From: Litoditis marina
Taxonomy: Eukaryota > Nematoda > Chromadorea > Rhabditida > Rhabditidae
NCBI GenBank assembly: GCA_964036275.1
Contig: OZ038434.1
Coordinates: 20,387,879 to 20,451,878, forward strand
DNA: 64,000 bases
Reading direction: 5' to 3'
Part shown: piece after piece, positions 38,201 to 49,684 of the stretch
Position numbering within the stretch: position 1 is the stretch's first letter
How the letters are laid out: every line of letters begins with the position of its first letter
Translations under genes and position numbers: made by a program
Notes under the pieces: generated by a model
The model's input: only the letters and a program-made list of their open reading frames with translations
The model's database searches: none
What the model was told of the DNA's origin: nothing

Positions 38201-40439
38201 CCTACGTGAGATTTAGTGTTCAAACTTGGTATTTTTGAACTCCTTTCATGTGTAGAAACTTCAAAATGTTCATCTTATTTGCATAAGTTGAAACAGTCCC
38301 GAAATAATTGAGTGGCGGTGCTAACCAAAAACACCCCCAAATTGACGTGAATGGAGTTGCGATTTTCGCCCTACGTGAGATTTAGTATTCAAACTTGGTA
38401 TTTTTGAACTCCTCTTATGTGTAGAAACTTAAAAATGTTCATCTTATTTGCATAAGTTGAAACAGTCCCGAAATAATTGAGTGGCCGTGCTAACCAAAAA
38501 CACCCCCTAGTTGACGTGAATGGAGTTGCGATTTTCCCCCTACGTGGGATTTAGTGTTCAAACTTGGTATTTTTGAACTCCTCTCATGTGTAGAAACTTA
38601 AAAATGTTCATCTTATTAGCATAAGTTGAAACAGTCCCGAAATAATTGAGTGGCGGTGCTAACCAAAAACACCCCCAAGTTGACGTGAATGGAGTTGCGA
38701 TTTCCGCCCCACGTGGGATTTAGTGTTCAAACTTGGTATTTTTGAACTCCCCTCATGTGTAGAAACTCAAAAATGTTCATCTTATTAGCATACGTTGAAA
38801 CAGTCCCGAAATAATTGAGTGGCGGTGCTAACCAAAAACACCCCCAAATTGACGTGAATGGAGTTGCGATTTTTGCCCTACGTGAGATTTAGTGTTCAAA
38901 CTTGGTATTTTTGAACTCCTCTCATGTGTAGAAACTCAAAAATGTTCATCTTATTTGCATAAGTTGAAACAGTCCCGAAATAATTGGGTGGCGGTGCTAA
39001 CCAAAAACACCCCCAAATTGACGTGGATGGAGTTGCGATTTTCGCCCTACGTGAGATTTAGTGTTCAAACTTGGTATTTTTGAACTCCCCTCATGTGTAG
39101 AAACTCAAAAATGTTCATCTTATTAGCATACGTTGAAACAGTCCCGAAATAATTGAGTGGCGGTGCTAACCAAAAACACCCCCAAATTGACGTGAATGGA
39201 GTTGCGATTTTTGCCCTACGTGAGATTTAGTGTTCAAACTTGGTATTTTTGAACTCCTCTCATGTGTAGAAACTCAAAAATGTTCATCTTATTTGCATAA
39301 GTTGAAACAGTCCCGAAATAATTGAGTGGCGGTGCTAACCAAAAACACCCCCAAATTGACGTGAATGGAGTTGCGATTTTCGCCCTACGTGAGATTTAGT
39401 GTTCAAACTTGGTATTTTTGAACTCCCCTCATGTGTAGAAACTCAAAAATGTTCGTCTTATTAGCATAAGTTGAAACAGTCCCGAAATAATTGAGTGGCG
39501 GTGCTAACCAAAAACACCCCCAAGTTGACGTGAATGGAGTTGCGATTTTCGCCCTACGTGGGATTTAGTGTTCAAACTTGGTGTTTTTGAACTCCTCTCG
39601 TGTGTAGAAACTTAAAAATGTTCATCTTATTAGCATGAGTTGAAACAGTCCCGAAATAATTGAGTGGCGGTGCTAACCAAAAACCCCCCCAAGTTGACGT
39701 GAATGGAGTTGCGATTTTCGCCCTACGTGAGATTTAGTGTTCAAACTTGGTATTTTTGAACTCCTCCCATGTGTAGAAACTAAAAAATGTTCATCTTATT
39801 AGCATAAGTTGAAACAGTCCCGAATTAATTGAGTGGCGGTGCTAACCAAAAACACCCCCAAGTTGACGTGAATGGAGTTGCGATTTTCGCCCTACGTGGG
39901 AATTAGTGTTCAAACTTGGTATTTTTGAACTCCTCTCATGTGTAGAAACTAAAAAAATGTTCATCTTATTAGCATAAGTTGAAACAGTCCCGAAATAATT
40001 GAGTGGCGGTGCTAACCAAAAACACCCCCAAGTTGACGTGAATGGAGTTGCGATTTTCGCCCTACGTGAGATTTAGTGTTCAAACTTGGTATTTTTGAAC
40101 TCCTCTCATGTGTAGAAACTAAAAAAATGTTCATCTTATTAGCATAAGTTGAAACAGTCCCGAAATAATTGAGTGGCGGTGCTAACCAAAAACACCCCCA
40201 AGTTGACGTGAATGGAGTTGCGATTTTCGCCCTACGTGAGATTTAGTGTTCAAACTTGGTATTTTTGAACTCCTCTCATGTGTAGAAACTAAAAAATGTT
40301 CATCTTATTAGCATAAGTTGAAACAGTCCCGAATTAATTGAGTGGCGGTGCTAACCAAAAACACCCCCAAGTTGACGTGAATGGAGTTGCGATTTACGCC
40401 CTACGTGGGAATTAGTGTTCAAACTTGGTATTTTTGAAC

Positions 40440-43400
40440 TCCTCTCATGTGTAGAAACTAAAAAATGTTCATCTTATTTGCATAAGTTGAAACAGTCCCG
40501 GAATAATTGAGTGGCGGTGCTAACCAAAAACACCCCCAAGTTGACGTGAATGGAGTCGCGATTTTTCCCCTACGTGGGATTTAGTGTTCAAACTTGGTAT
40601 TTTTGAACTCCTCTCATGTGTAGAAACTCAAAAATGTTCATCTTATTTGCATAAGTTGAAACAGTCCCAAAATAATTGAGTGGCGGTGCTAACCAAAAAC
40701 ACCCCCAAATTGACGTGAATGGAGTTGCGATTTTCGCCTTACGTGAGATTTAGTATTCAAACTTGGTATTTTTGAACTCCTCTTATGTGTAGAAACTTAA
40801 AAATGTTCATCTTATTTGCATAAGTTGAAACAGTCCCGAAATAATTGAGTGGCGGTGCTAACCAAAAACACCCCCAAGTTGACGTGAATGGAGTTGCGAT
40901 TTTCGCCCTACGTGGGATTTAGTGTTCAAACTTGGTACTTTTGAACTCCTCTCATGTGTAGAAACTCAAAAATGTTCATCTTATTAGCATGAGTTGAAAC
41001 AGTCCTGAAATAGTTGAGTGGCGGTGCTAACCAAAAACACCCCCAAATTGACGTGAATGGAGTTGCGATTTTCGCCCTACGTGAGATTTAGTATTCAAAC
41101 TTGGTATTTTTGAACTCCTCTCATGTGTAGAAACTCGTAAATATTCATCTTATTAGCATAAGTTGAAACAGTCCCGAATTAATTGAGTGGCGGTGCTAAC
41201 CAAAAACACCCCCAAGTTGACGTGAATGGAGTTGCGATTTACGCCCTACGTGGGAATTAGTGTTCAAACTTGGTATTTTTGAACTCCTCTCATGTGTAGA
41301 AACTAAAAAATGTTCATCTTATTTGCATAAGTTGAAACAGTCCCGGAATAATTGAGTGGCGGTGCTAACCAAAAACACCCCCAAGTTGACGTGAATGGAG
41401 TCGCGATTTTTCCCCTACGTGGGATTTAGTGTTCAAACTTGGTATTTTTGAACTCCTCTCATGTGTAGAAACTTAAAAATGTTCATCTTATTAGCATAAG
41501 TTGAAACAGTCCCGACATAATTGAGTGGCGGTGCTAACCAAAAACACCCCCAAGTTGACGTGAATGGAGTTGCGATTTTCGCCCTACGTGAGATTTAGTG
41601 TTCAAACTTGGTATTTTTGAACTCCTCTCATGTGTAGAAACTTAAAAATGTTCATCTTATTAGCATAAGTTGAAACAGTCCCGAAATAATTGAGTGGCGG
41701 TGCTAACCAAAAACACCCCCAAGTTGACGTGAATGGAGTTGCGATTTCCGCCCCACGTGGGATTTAGTGTTCAAACTTGGTATTTTTGAACTCCTCTCAT
41801 GTGTAGAAACTCAAAAATGTTCATCTTATTTGCATAAGTTGAAACAGTCCCGAAATAATTGAGTGGCGGTGCTAACCAAAAACACCCCCAAGTTGACGTG
41901 AATGGAGTTGCGATTTTCGCCCTACGTGAGATTTAGTGTTCAAACTTGGTATTTTTGAACTCCTCTCATGTGTAGAAACTAAAAAATGTTCATCTTATTA
42001 GCATAAGTTGAAACAGTCCCGAATTAATTGAGTGGCGGTGCTAACCAAAAACACCCCCAAGTTGACGTGAATGGAGTTGCGATTTACGCCCTACGTGGGA
42101 ATTAGTGTTCAAACTTGGTATTTTTGAACTCCTCTCATGTGTAGAAACTAAAAAATGTTCATCTTATTTGCATAAGTTGAAACAGTCCCGGAATAATTGA
42201 GTGGCGGTGCTAACCAAAAACACCCCCAAGTTGACGTGAATGGAGTCGCGATTTTTCCCCTACGTGAGATTTAGTGTTCAAACTTGGTATTTTTGAACTC
42301 CTCTCATGTGTAGAAACTTAAAAATGTTCATCTTATTAGCATAAGTTGAAACAGTCCCGACATAATTGAGTGGCGGTGCTAACCAAAAACACCCCCAAGT
42401 TGACGTGAATGGAGTTGCGATTTTCGCCCTACGTGAGATTTAGTGTTCAAACTTGGTATTTTTGAACTCCTCTCATGTGTAGAAACTTAAAAATGTTCAT
42501 CTTATTAGCATAAGTTGAAACAGTCCCGAAATAATTGAGTGGCGGTGCTAACCAAAAACACCCCCAAGTTGACGTGAATGGAGTTGCGATTTCCGCCCCA
42601 CGTGGGATTTAGTGTTCAAACTTGGTATTTTTGAACTCCTCTCATGTGTAGAAACTCAAAAATGTTCATCTTATTTGCATAAGTTGAAACAGTCCCAAAA
42701 TAATTGAGTGGCGGTGCTAACCAAAAACACCCCCAAATTGACGTGAATGGAGTTGCGATTTTCGCCTTACGTGAGATTTAGTATTCAAACTTGGTATTTT
42801 TGAACTCCTCTTATGTGTAGAAACTTAAAAATGTTCATCTTATTTGCATAAGTTGAAACAGTCCCGAAATAATTGAGTGGCGGTGCTAACCAAAAACACC
42901 CCCAAGTTGACGTGAATGGAGTTGCGATTTTCGCCCTACGTGGGATTTAGTGTTCAAACTTGGTACTTTTGAACTCCTCTCATGTGTAGAAACTCAAAAA
43001 TGTTCATCTTATTAGCATGAGTTGAAACAGTCCTGAAATAGTTGAGTGGCGGTGCTAACCAAAAACACCCCCAAATTGACGTGAATGGAGTTGCGATTTT
43101 CGCCCTACGTGAGATTTAGTATTCAAACTTGGTATTTTTGAACTCCTCTCATGTGTAGAAACTCGTAAATATTCATCTTATTAGCATAAGTTGAAACAGT
43201 CCCGAATTAATTGAGTGGCGGTGCTAACCAAAAACACCCCCAAGTTGACGTGAATGGAGTTGCGATTTACGCCCTACGTGGGAATTAGTGTTCAAACTTG
43301 GTATTTTTGAACTCCTCTCATGTGTAGAAACTAAAAAATGTTCATCTTATTTGCATAAGTTGAAACAGTCCCGGAATAATTGAGTGGCGGTGCTAACCAA

Positions 43401-44360
43401 AAACACCCCCAAGTTGACGTGAATGGAGTCGCGATTTTTCCCCTACGTGGGATTCAGTGTTCAAACTTGGTATTTTTGAACTCCTCTCATGTGTAGAAAC
43501 TTAAAAATGTTCATCTTATTAGCATAAGTTGAAACAGTCCCGACATAATTGAGTGGCGGTGCTAACCAAAAACACCCCCAAGTTGACGTGAATGGAGTTG
43601 CGATTTTCGCCCTACGTGAGATTTAGTGTTCAAACTTGGTATTTTTGAACTCCTCTCATGTGTAGAAACTTAAAAATGTTCATCTTATTAGCATAAGTTG
43701 AAACAGTCCCGAAATAATTGAGTGGCGGTGCTAACCAAAAACACCCCCAAGTTGACGTGAATGGAGTTGCGATTTCCGCCCCACGTGGGATTTAGTGTTC
43801 AAACTTGGTATTTTTGAACTCCTCTCATGTGTAGAAACTCAAAAATGTTCATCTTATTTGCATAAGTTGAAACAGTCCCAAAATAATTGAGTGGCGGTGC
43901 TAACCAAAAACACCCCCAAATTGACGTGAATGGAGTTGCGATTTTCGCCTTACGTGAGATTTAGTATTCAAACTTGGTATTTTTGAACTCCTCTTATGTG
44001 TAGAAACTTAAAAATGTTCATCTTATTTGCATAAGTTGAAACAGTCCCGAAATAATTGAGTGGCGGTGCTAACCAAAAACACCCCCAAGTTGACGTGAAT
44101 GGAGTTGCGATTTTCGCCCTACGTGGGATTTAGTGTTCAAACTTGGTACTTTTGAACTCCTCTCATGTGTAGAAACTCAAAAATGTTCATCTTATTAGCA
44201 TGAGTTGAAACAGTCCTGAAATAGTTGAGTGGCGGTGCTAACCAAAAACACCCCCAAATTGACGTGAATGGAGTTGCGATTTTCGCCCTACGTGAGATTT
44301 AGTATTCAAACTTGGTATTTTTGAACTCCTCTCATGTGTAGAAACTCGTAAATATTCATC
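40440..44360 (+). repeat. Five- and seven-monomer higher-order repeat
   Basis: GGAGTCGCGATTTTT recurs near 40555, 41399, 42244 and 43428, giving steps of 844, 845 and 1184 bp. ACTCGTAAATATTC at 41131, 43159 and 44342 and AATAGTTGAG near 41011, 43038 and 44222 confirm steps of 12 and 7 monomers. The 12-monomer interval equals one 5-mer plus one 7-mer, so one long unit has lost or gained a two-monomer piece between copies. Confidence 0.85.
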
Positions 44361-44483
44361 TTATTAGCATAAGTTGAAACAGTCCCGAAATATTTGAGTG
44401 GCGGTGCTAACCAAAAACACCCCCAAGTTGACGTGAATGGAGTTGCGATTTTTGCCCTACGTGAGATTTAGTGTTCAAACTTT

Positions 44484-44770
44484 GTATATTTGAACTCCTC
44501 TCATGTGTAGAAACTTCGAAATGTTCATCTTATTAGCATAAGTTGAAACAGTCCCGAAATAATTGAGTGGCGGTGCTAACCAAAAACATCCCCAAGTTGA
44601 CGTGAATGGAGTTGCGATTTTCGCCCTACGTGAGATTTAGTGTTCAAACTTGGTATTTTTGAACTCCTCTCATGTGTAGAAACTTAAAAATGTTTATCTT
44701 ATTAGCATAAGTTGAAACAGTCCCTAAATAATTGAGTGGCGGTGCTAACCAAAAACACCCCCAAGTTGAC
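44484..44770 (+). repeat. Left arm of a satellite inverted duplication
   Basis: This 287 bp arm carries otherwise rare variants: GTATATTTGAAC, CTTCGAAATG, AAACATCCCC and TGTTTATCTT. All reappear in reverse complement and mirror order at 44973-45258. The arms differ by three substitutions and one single-base indel. Upstream of 44484 the mirror match stops. Confidence 0.9.
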
Positions 44771-47226
44771 CCCACGTAGGGCGAAAATCGCAACTCCATT
44801 CACGTCAACTTGGGGGTGTTTTTGGTTAGCACCGCCACTCAGTTATTTCGGGACTGTTTCAACTTATGCTAATAAGATGAACATTTTCAAGTTTCTACAC
44901 ATGAGAGGAGTTCAAAAATACCAAGTTTGAACACTAAATCTCACGTAGGGCGAAAATCGCAACTCCATTCACGTCAACTTGGGGGTGTTTTTGGTTAGCA
45001 CGCCACTCAATTATTTCGGGACTGTTTCAACTTATGCTAATAAGATAAACATTTTTAAGTTTCTACACATGAGAGGAGTTCAAAAATACCAAGTTTGAAC
45101 ACTAAACCTCACGTAGGGCGAAAATCGCAACTCCATTCACGTCAACTTGGGGATGTTTTTGGTTAGCACCGCCACTCAATTATTTCGGGACTGTTTCAAC
45201 TTATGCTAATAAGATGAACAGTTCGAAGTTTCTACACATGAGAGGAGTTCAAATATACCAAGTTTGAACACTAAATCTCACGTAGGGCGAAAATCGCAAC
45301 TCCATTCACGTCAACTTGGGGGTGTTTTTGGTTAGCACGGCCACTCAATTATTTCGGGACTGTTTCAACTTATGCAAATAAGATGAACATTTTTAAGTTT
45401 CTACACATGTGATGAGTTCAAAAATACCAAGTTTGAATACTAAATCTCACGTAGGGCGAAAATCGCAACTCCATTCACGTCAACTTGGGGGTGTTTTTGG
45501 TTAGCACGGCCACTCAATTATTTCGGGACTGTTTCAACTTATGCAAATAAGATGAACATTTTAAAGTTTCTACACATGAGAGGAGTTCAAAAATACCAAG
45601 TTTGAATACTAAATCTCACGTAGGGCGAAAATCGCAACTCCATTCACGTCAATTTGGGGGTGTTTTTGGTTAGCACCGCCACTCAATTATTTCAGGACTG
45701 TTTCAACTTATGCTAATAAGATGAACATTTTTGAGTTTCTACACATGAGAGGAGTTCAAAAATACCAAGTTTGAACACTAATTCTCACGTAGGGCAAAAA
45801 TCGCAACTCCATTCACGTCAATTTGGGGGTGTTTTTGGTTAGCACCGCCACTCAATTATTTCGGGACTGTTTCAACTTATGCTAATAAGATGAACATTTT
45901 TGAGTTTCTACACATGAGGGGAGTTCAAAAATACAAAGTTTGAATACTAAATCTCACGTAGGGCGAAAATCGCAACTCCATTCACGTCAACTTGGGGGTG
46001 TTTTTGGTTAGCACCGCCACTCAATTATTTCGGGACTGTTTCAACTTATGCAAATAAGATGAACATTTTTAAGTTTCTACACATGAGAGGAGTTCAAAAA
46101 TACCAAGTTTGAATACTAAATCTCACGTAGGGCGAAAATCGCAACTCCATTCACGTCAACTTGGGGGTGTTTTCGGTTAGCACCACCACTCAATTATTTC
46201 GGGACTGTTTCAACTTATGCAAATAAGATGAACATTTTTAAGTTTCTACACATGAGAGGAGTTCAAAAATACCAAGTTTGAATACTAAATCTCACGTAGG
46301 GCGAAAATCGCAACTCCATTCACGTCAACTTGGGGGTGTTTTTGGTTAGCACCGCCACTCAATTATTTCGGGACTGTTTCAACTTATACAAATAAGATGA
46401 ACATTTTTGAGTTTCTACACATGAGAGGAGTTCAAAAATACCAAGTTTGAATACTAAATCTCACGTAGGGCGAAAATCGCAACTCCATTCACGTCAACTT
46501 GGGGGTGTTTTTGGTTAGCACCGCCACTCAATTATTTCGGGACTGTTTCAACTTATGCAAATAAGATGAACATTTTTAAGTTTCTACACATGTGATGAGT
46601 TCAAAAATACCAAGTTTGAATACTAAATCTCACGTAGGGCGAAAATCGCAACTCCACTCACGTCAATTTGGGGGTGTTTTTGGTTAGCACCGCCACTCAA
46701 TTATTTCAATACTGTTTCAACTTATGCTAATAAGATGAACATTTTTGAGTTTCTACACATGAGAGGAGTTCAAAAATACCAAGTTTGAACACTAAATCTC
46801 ACGTAGGGCAAAAATCGCAACTCCATTCACGTCAATTTGGGGGTGTTTTTGGTTAGCACCGCCACTCAATTATTTCGGGACTGTTTCAACTTATGCTAAT
46901 AAGATGAACATTTTTGAGTTTCTACACATGAGGGGAGTTCAAAAATACCAAGTTTGAATACTAAATCTCACGTAGGGCGAAAATCGCAACTCCATTCACG
47001 TCAACTTGGGGGTGTTTTTGGTTAGCACCGCCACTCAATTATTTCGGGACTGTTTCAACTTATGCAAATAAGATGAACATTTTTAAGTTTCTACACATGA
47101 GAGGAGTTCAAAAATACCAAGTTTGAATACTAAATCTCACGTAGGGCGAAAATCGCAACTCCATTCACGTCAACTTGGGGGTGTTTTTGGTTAGCACCGC
47201 CACTCAATTATTTCGGGACTGTTTCA
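44771..47226 (-). repeat. 169-bp satellite array, domain E (- orientation)
   Basis: About 14.5 monomers in the opposite orientation to everything upstream. The first 202 bp separate the two arms of the inverted duplication. Farther on the monomers are dominated by GTTTGAATACTAAATCTCAC and TATGCAAATAAG variants, typical of the - array on the right. The domain ends after GGGACTGTTTCA, in the middle of a monomer, where a + segment begins. Confidence 0.97.
44973..45258 (-). repeat. Right arm of the satellite inverted duplication
   Basis: Reverse-complement copy of 44484-44770. The diagnostic variants AAGATAAAC, CTTGGGGATG, GTTCGAAG and GTTCAAATATAC appear at mirror positions (paired coordinates add up to 89742, or 89743 inside the single-base deletion near 45000). 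Beyond about 45260 the monomers no longer match the left side variant by variant. Confidence 0.9.
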
Positions 47227-48073
47227 GTTGCGATTTTTGCCCTACGTGAGATTTAGTGTTCAAACTTGGTATTTTTGAACTCCTCTCATGTGTAGAAACT
47301 CAAAAATGTTCATCTTATTAGCATAAGTTGAAACAGTCCTGAAATAATTGAGTGGCGGTGCTAACCAAAAACACCCCCAAATTGACGTGAATGGAGTTGC
47401 GATTTTCGCCCTACGTGAGATTTAGTATTCAAACTTGGTATTTTTGAACTCCTCTCATGTGTAGAAACTTAAAAATGTGCATCTTATTAGCATAAGTTGA
47501 AACAGTCCCAAAATAATTGAGTGGCGGTGCTAACCAAAAACACCCCCAAGTTGACGTGAATGGAGTTGCGATTTTCGCCCTACGTGAGATTTAGTGTTCA
47601 AACTTGGTATTTTTGAACTTCTCTCATGTGTAGAAACTCGTAAATGTTCATCTTATTAGCATAAGTTGAAACCGTCCCGAAATAATTGAGTGGCGGTTCT
47701 AACCAAAAACACCCCCAAGTTGACGTGAATGGAGTTGCGATTTTCGCCCTACGTGGGATTTAGTGTTCAAACTTGGTATTTTTGAACTTCTCTCATGTGT
47801 AGAAACTCAAAAATGTTCATCTTATTAGCATAAGTTGAAACAGTCCCGAAATAATTGAGTGGCCGTGCTAACCAAAAACACCCCCAAGTTGACGTGAATG
47901 GAGTTGCGATTTTCGCCCTACGTGGGATTTAGTGTTCAAACTTGGTATTTTTGAACTCATCTCATGTGTAGAAACTTAAAATGTTCATCTTATTAGCATA
48001 AGTTGAAACAGTCCCGAAATAATTGAGTGGCGGTGCTAACCAAAAACACCCCCAAGTTGACGTGAATGGAGTT
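47227..48073 (+). repeat. 169-bp satellite island, domain F (+ orientation)
   Basis: About five + monomers (847 bp) between the - domain E and the tRNA-related array. Two monomers have GAACTTCTCTCATG and one has ACTCGTAAATG, variants shared with domain A at the left end of the window. The segment starts at GTTGCG and ends at GAATGGAGTT. Together with the tRNA-related array it forms a composite block inside the - array. Confidence 0.95.
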
Positions 48074-48140
48074 CTCAGAGACCGTGATCAATCATTGATT
48101 TCGGGCAGCGCACGTGTGGCGCCGTCCATTTCTTTCTTTC

Positions 48141-48217
48141 TTCGTGACCATTTGGATCAGTCGGCAGAGCAGCGCTCTACAGTCCAGTAGGCCTAGGGTT
48201 CGAATCCCTTCACGAAC
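48141..48217 (+). pseudogene. tRNA-like core, repeat copy 1
   Basis: TTCGTGA at the 5' end pairs with TCACGAA near the 3' end. Box A is TGGATCAGTCGG (48153) and box B is GGTTCGAATCC (48197), a good match to the pol III consensus. About five extra bases (ACCATTT) separate the acceptor strand from the D arm, and the anticodon region gives only TCTAC/GTAGG around a six-base loop. It is therefore a tRNA relic or SINE head, not a normal tRNA. Confidence 0.6.
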
Positions 48218-48435
48218 ATCATTTTTGTGTTGGTTGGATTAACCTTTCATGGAGTCAGGATCTCTACACATTAACACAATTGTTTTTTCGAAATATTTTA
48301 ATATATTCACACTAAGTTGATGTTTGAAATACAAAAACTGCGTTACAAGTTTGGTTAGTAAGCATTCTCTCAGAAACCGTGATCAATCCTTGATTTCGGG
48401 CAGCGCACGTGTGCCGCCGTCTATTTCTTTCTTTC

Positions 48436-48512
48436 TTCGTGACCATTTGGCTCAGTCGGCAGAGCAGCGCCCCACAGTCCAGTAGGCCGAGGGTTCTAAT
48501 CCCTTCACGAAC
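48436..48512 (+). pseudogene. tRNA-like core, repeat copy 2
   Basis: Box A is TGGCTCAGTCGG, a full consensus match. Box B is GGTTCTAATCC, in which the invariant purine after C is lost. GCGCCCCACAG replaces GCGCTCTACAG, breaking the remaining anticodon-arm pairing. Confidence 0.6.
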
Positions 48513-48728
48513 ATCATTTTTGTGTGTTGGATTAACCTTTTATGGAGTCAGGATCTCTACACATTAACACAATTGCTTTTTCGAAATATTTTAATATGTT
48601 CACACTAAGTTGATGTTTGAAATACAAAAACTGCGTTACAAGTTTGGTTAGTAAGCATTCTCTCAGAGACCGTGATCAATCCTTGATTTCGGGCAGCGCA
48701 TGTGTGCCGCCGTCTATTTCTTTCTTTC

Positions 48729-48805
48729 TTCGTGACCATTTGGCTCAGTCGGCAGAGCAGCGCCCCACAGTCCAGTAGGCCGAGGGTTCTAATCCCTTCA
48801 CGAAC
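48729..48805 (+). pseudogene. tRNA-like core, repeat copy 3
   Basis: Same variants as copy 2: intact box A, box B GGTTCTAATCC, GCGCCCCACAG and GGCCGAGGG. The 77-base length is unchanged. Confidence 0.6.
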
Positions 48806-49021
48806 ATCATTTTTGTGTGTTGGATTAACCTTTTATGGAGTCAGGATCTCTACACATTAACACAATTGCTTTTTCGAAATATTTTAATATATTCACACTA
48901 AGTTGATGTTTGAAATACAAAAACTGCGTTACAAGTTTGGTTAGTAAGCATTCTCTCAGAAACCGTGATCAATCCTTGATTTCGGGCAGCGCACGTGTGC
49001 CGCCGTCTATTTCTTTCTTTC

Positions 49022-49098
49022 TTCGTGACCATTTGGCTCAGTCGGCAGAGCAGCACCCCACAGTCCAGTAGGCCGAGGGTTCTAATCCCTTCACGAAC
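49022..49098 (+). pseudogene. tRNA-like core, repeat copy 4
   Basis: As copies 2 and 3, with one further change to AGCACCCCACAG. Box A is intact and box B carries the T mutation. Confidence 0.6.
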
Positions 49099-49312
49099 AT
49101 CATTTTTGTGTGTTGGATTAACCTTTTATGGAGTCAGGATCTCTACACATTAACACAATTGCTTTTCGAAATATTTTAATATGTTCACACTAAGTTGATG
49201 TTTGAAATACAAAAACTGCGTTACAAGTTTGGTTAGTAAGCATTCTCTCAGAGACCGTGATCAATCCTTGATTTCGGGCAGCGCACGTGTGCCGCCGTCC
49301 ATTTCTTTCTTT

Positions 49313-49389
49313 TTCGTGACCATTTGGCTCAGTCGGCAGAGCAGCACCCTACAGTCCAGTAGGCAGAGGGTTCTAATCCCTTCACGAAC
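49313..49389 (+). pseudogene. tRNA-like core, repeat copy 5
   Basis: Carries the mutated box B GGTTCTAATCC and AGCACCCTACAG, with GGCAGAGGG before box B. It is intermediate between the inner and outer copies, since CTACAG is restored. Confidence 0.6.
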
Positions 49390-49607
49390 ATCATTTTTGT
49401 GTTTGTTGGATTAACCTTTTATGGAGTCAGGATCTCTACACATTAACACAATTGCTTTTTCCAAATATTTTAATATATTCACACTAAGTTGATGTTTGAA
49501 ATACAAAAACTGCGTTACAAGTTTGGTTAGTAAGCATTCTCTCAGAAGCCGTCATCAATCCTTGATTTCGGGCAGTGCACGTGTGCCGCCGTCCATTTCT
49601 TTCTTTC

Positions 49608-49684
49608 TTCGTGACCATTTGGCTCAGCCGGCAGAGCAGCGCTCTACAGTCCAGTAGACCTAGGGTTCGAATCCTTTCACGGAC
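49608..49684 (+). pseudogene. tRNA-like core, repeat copy 6 (truncated unit)
   Basis: Box A is TGGCTCAGCCGG and box B is the intact GGTTCGAATCC (49664). GCGCTCTACAG and CCTAGGG agree with copy 1 and not with copies 2-5. The 3' strand is TCACGGAC, one change from the acceptor complement. The unit ends about 38 bp later at the satellite junction. Confidence 0.6.

Larger units (their letters stand above)
30688..44770 (+). repeat. 169-bp satellite array, domain D (+ orientation)
   Basis: About 83 head-to-tail monomers. Local markers are CCCGACATAATTG, the extra six bases in CCCCCAAGTCCAAGTTG, CGCCCCACGTGGG, GGAGTCGCGATTTTT, CCCGAATTAATTG and ACTCGTAAATATTC. One monomer near 34805 has lost about 17 bp between GATTTT and AGTGTTC. 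Block duplications are listed separately. The domain ends abruptly after CCAAGTTGAC, where the array turns over. Confidence 0.97.

Noticed and set aside
38710..38720. CACGTG E-box in the CGCCCCACGTGGG variant
   Set aside because: A one-base variant of a satellite monomer present in a few copies by duplication; no sign of regulatory use.
47200..47260. Second inverted duplication at 47226
   Set aside because: Monomers on either side do not share mirror-image variants (TTCGGGACTG versus TTCAGGACTG), and the better explanation is insertion of a composite block.
49202..49414. 70-codon open frame in the tRNA-related array
   Set aside because: It reads through the tRNA-like core of copy 5 and is closed in the other copies, so it is not a conserved protein.
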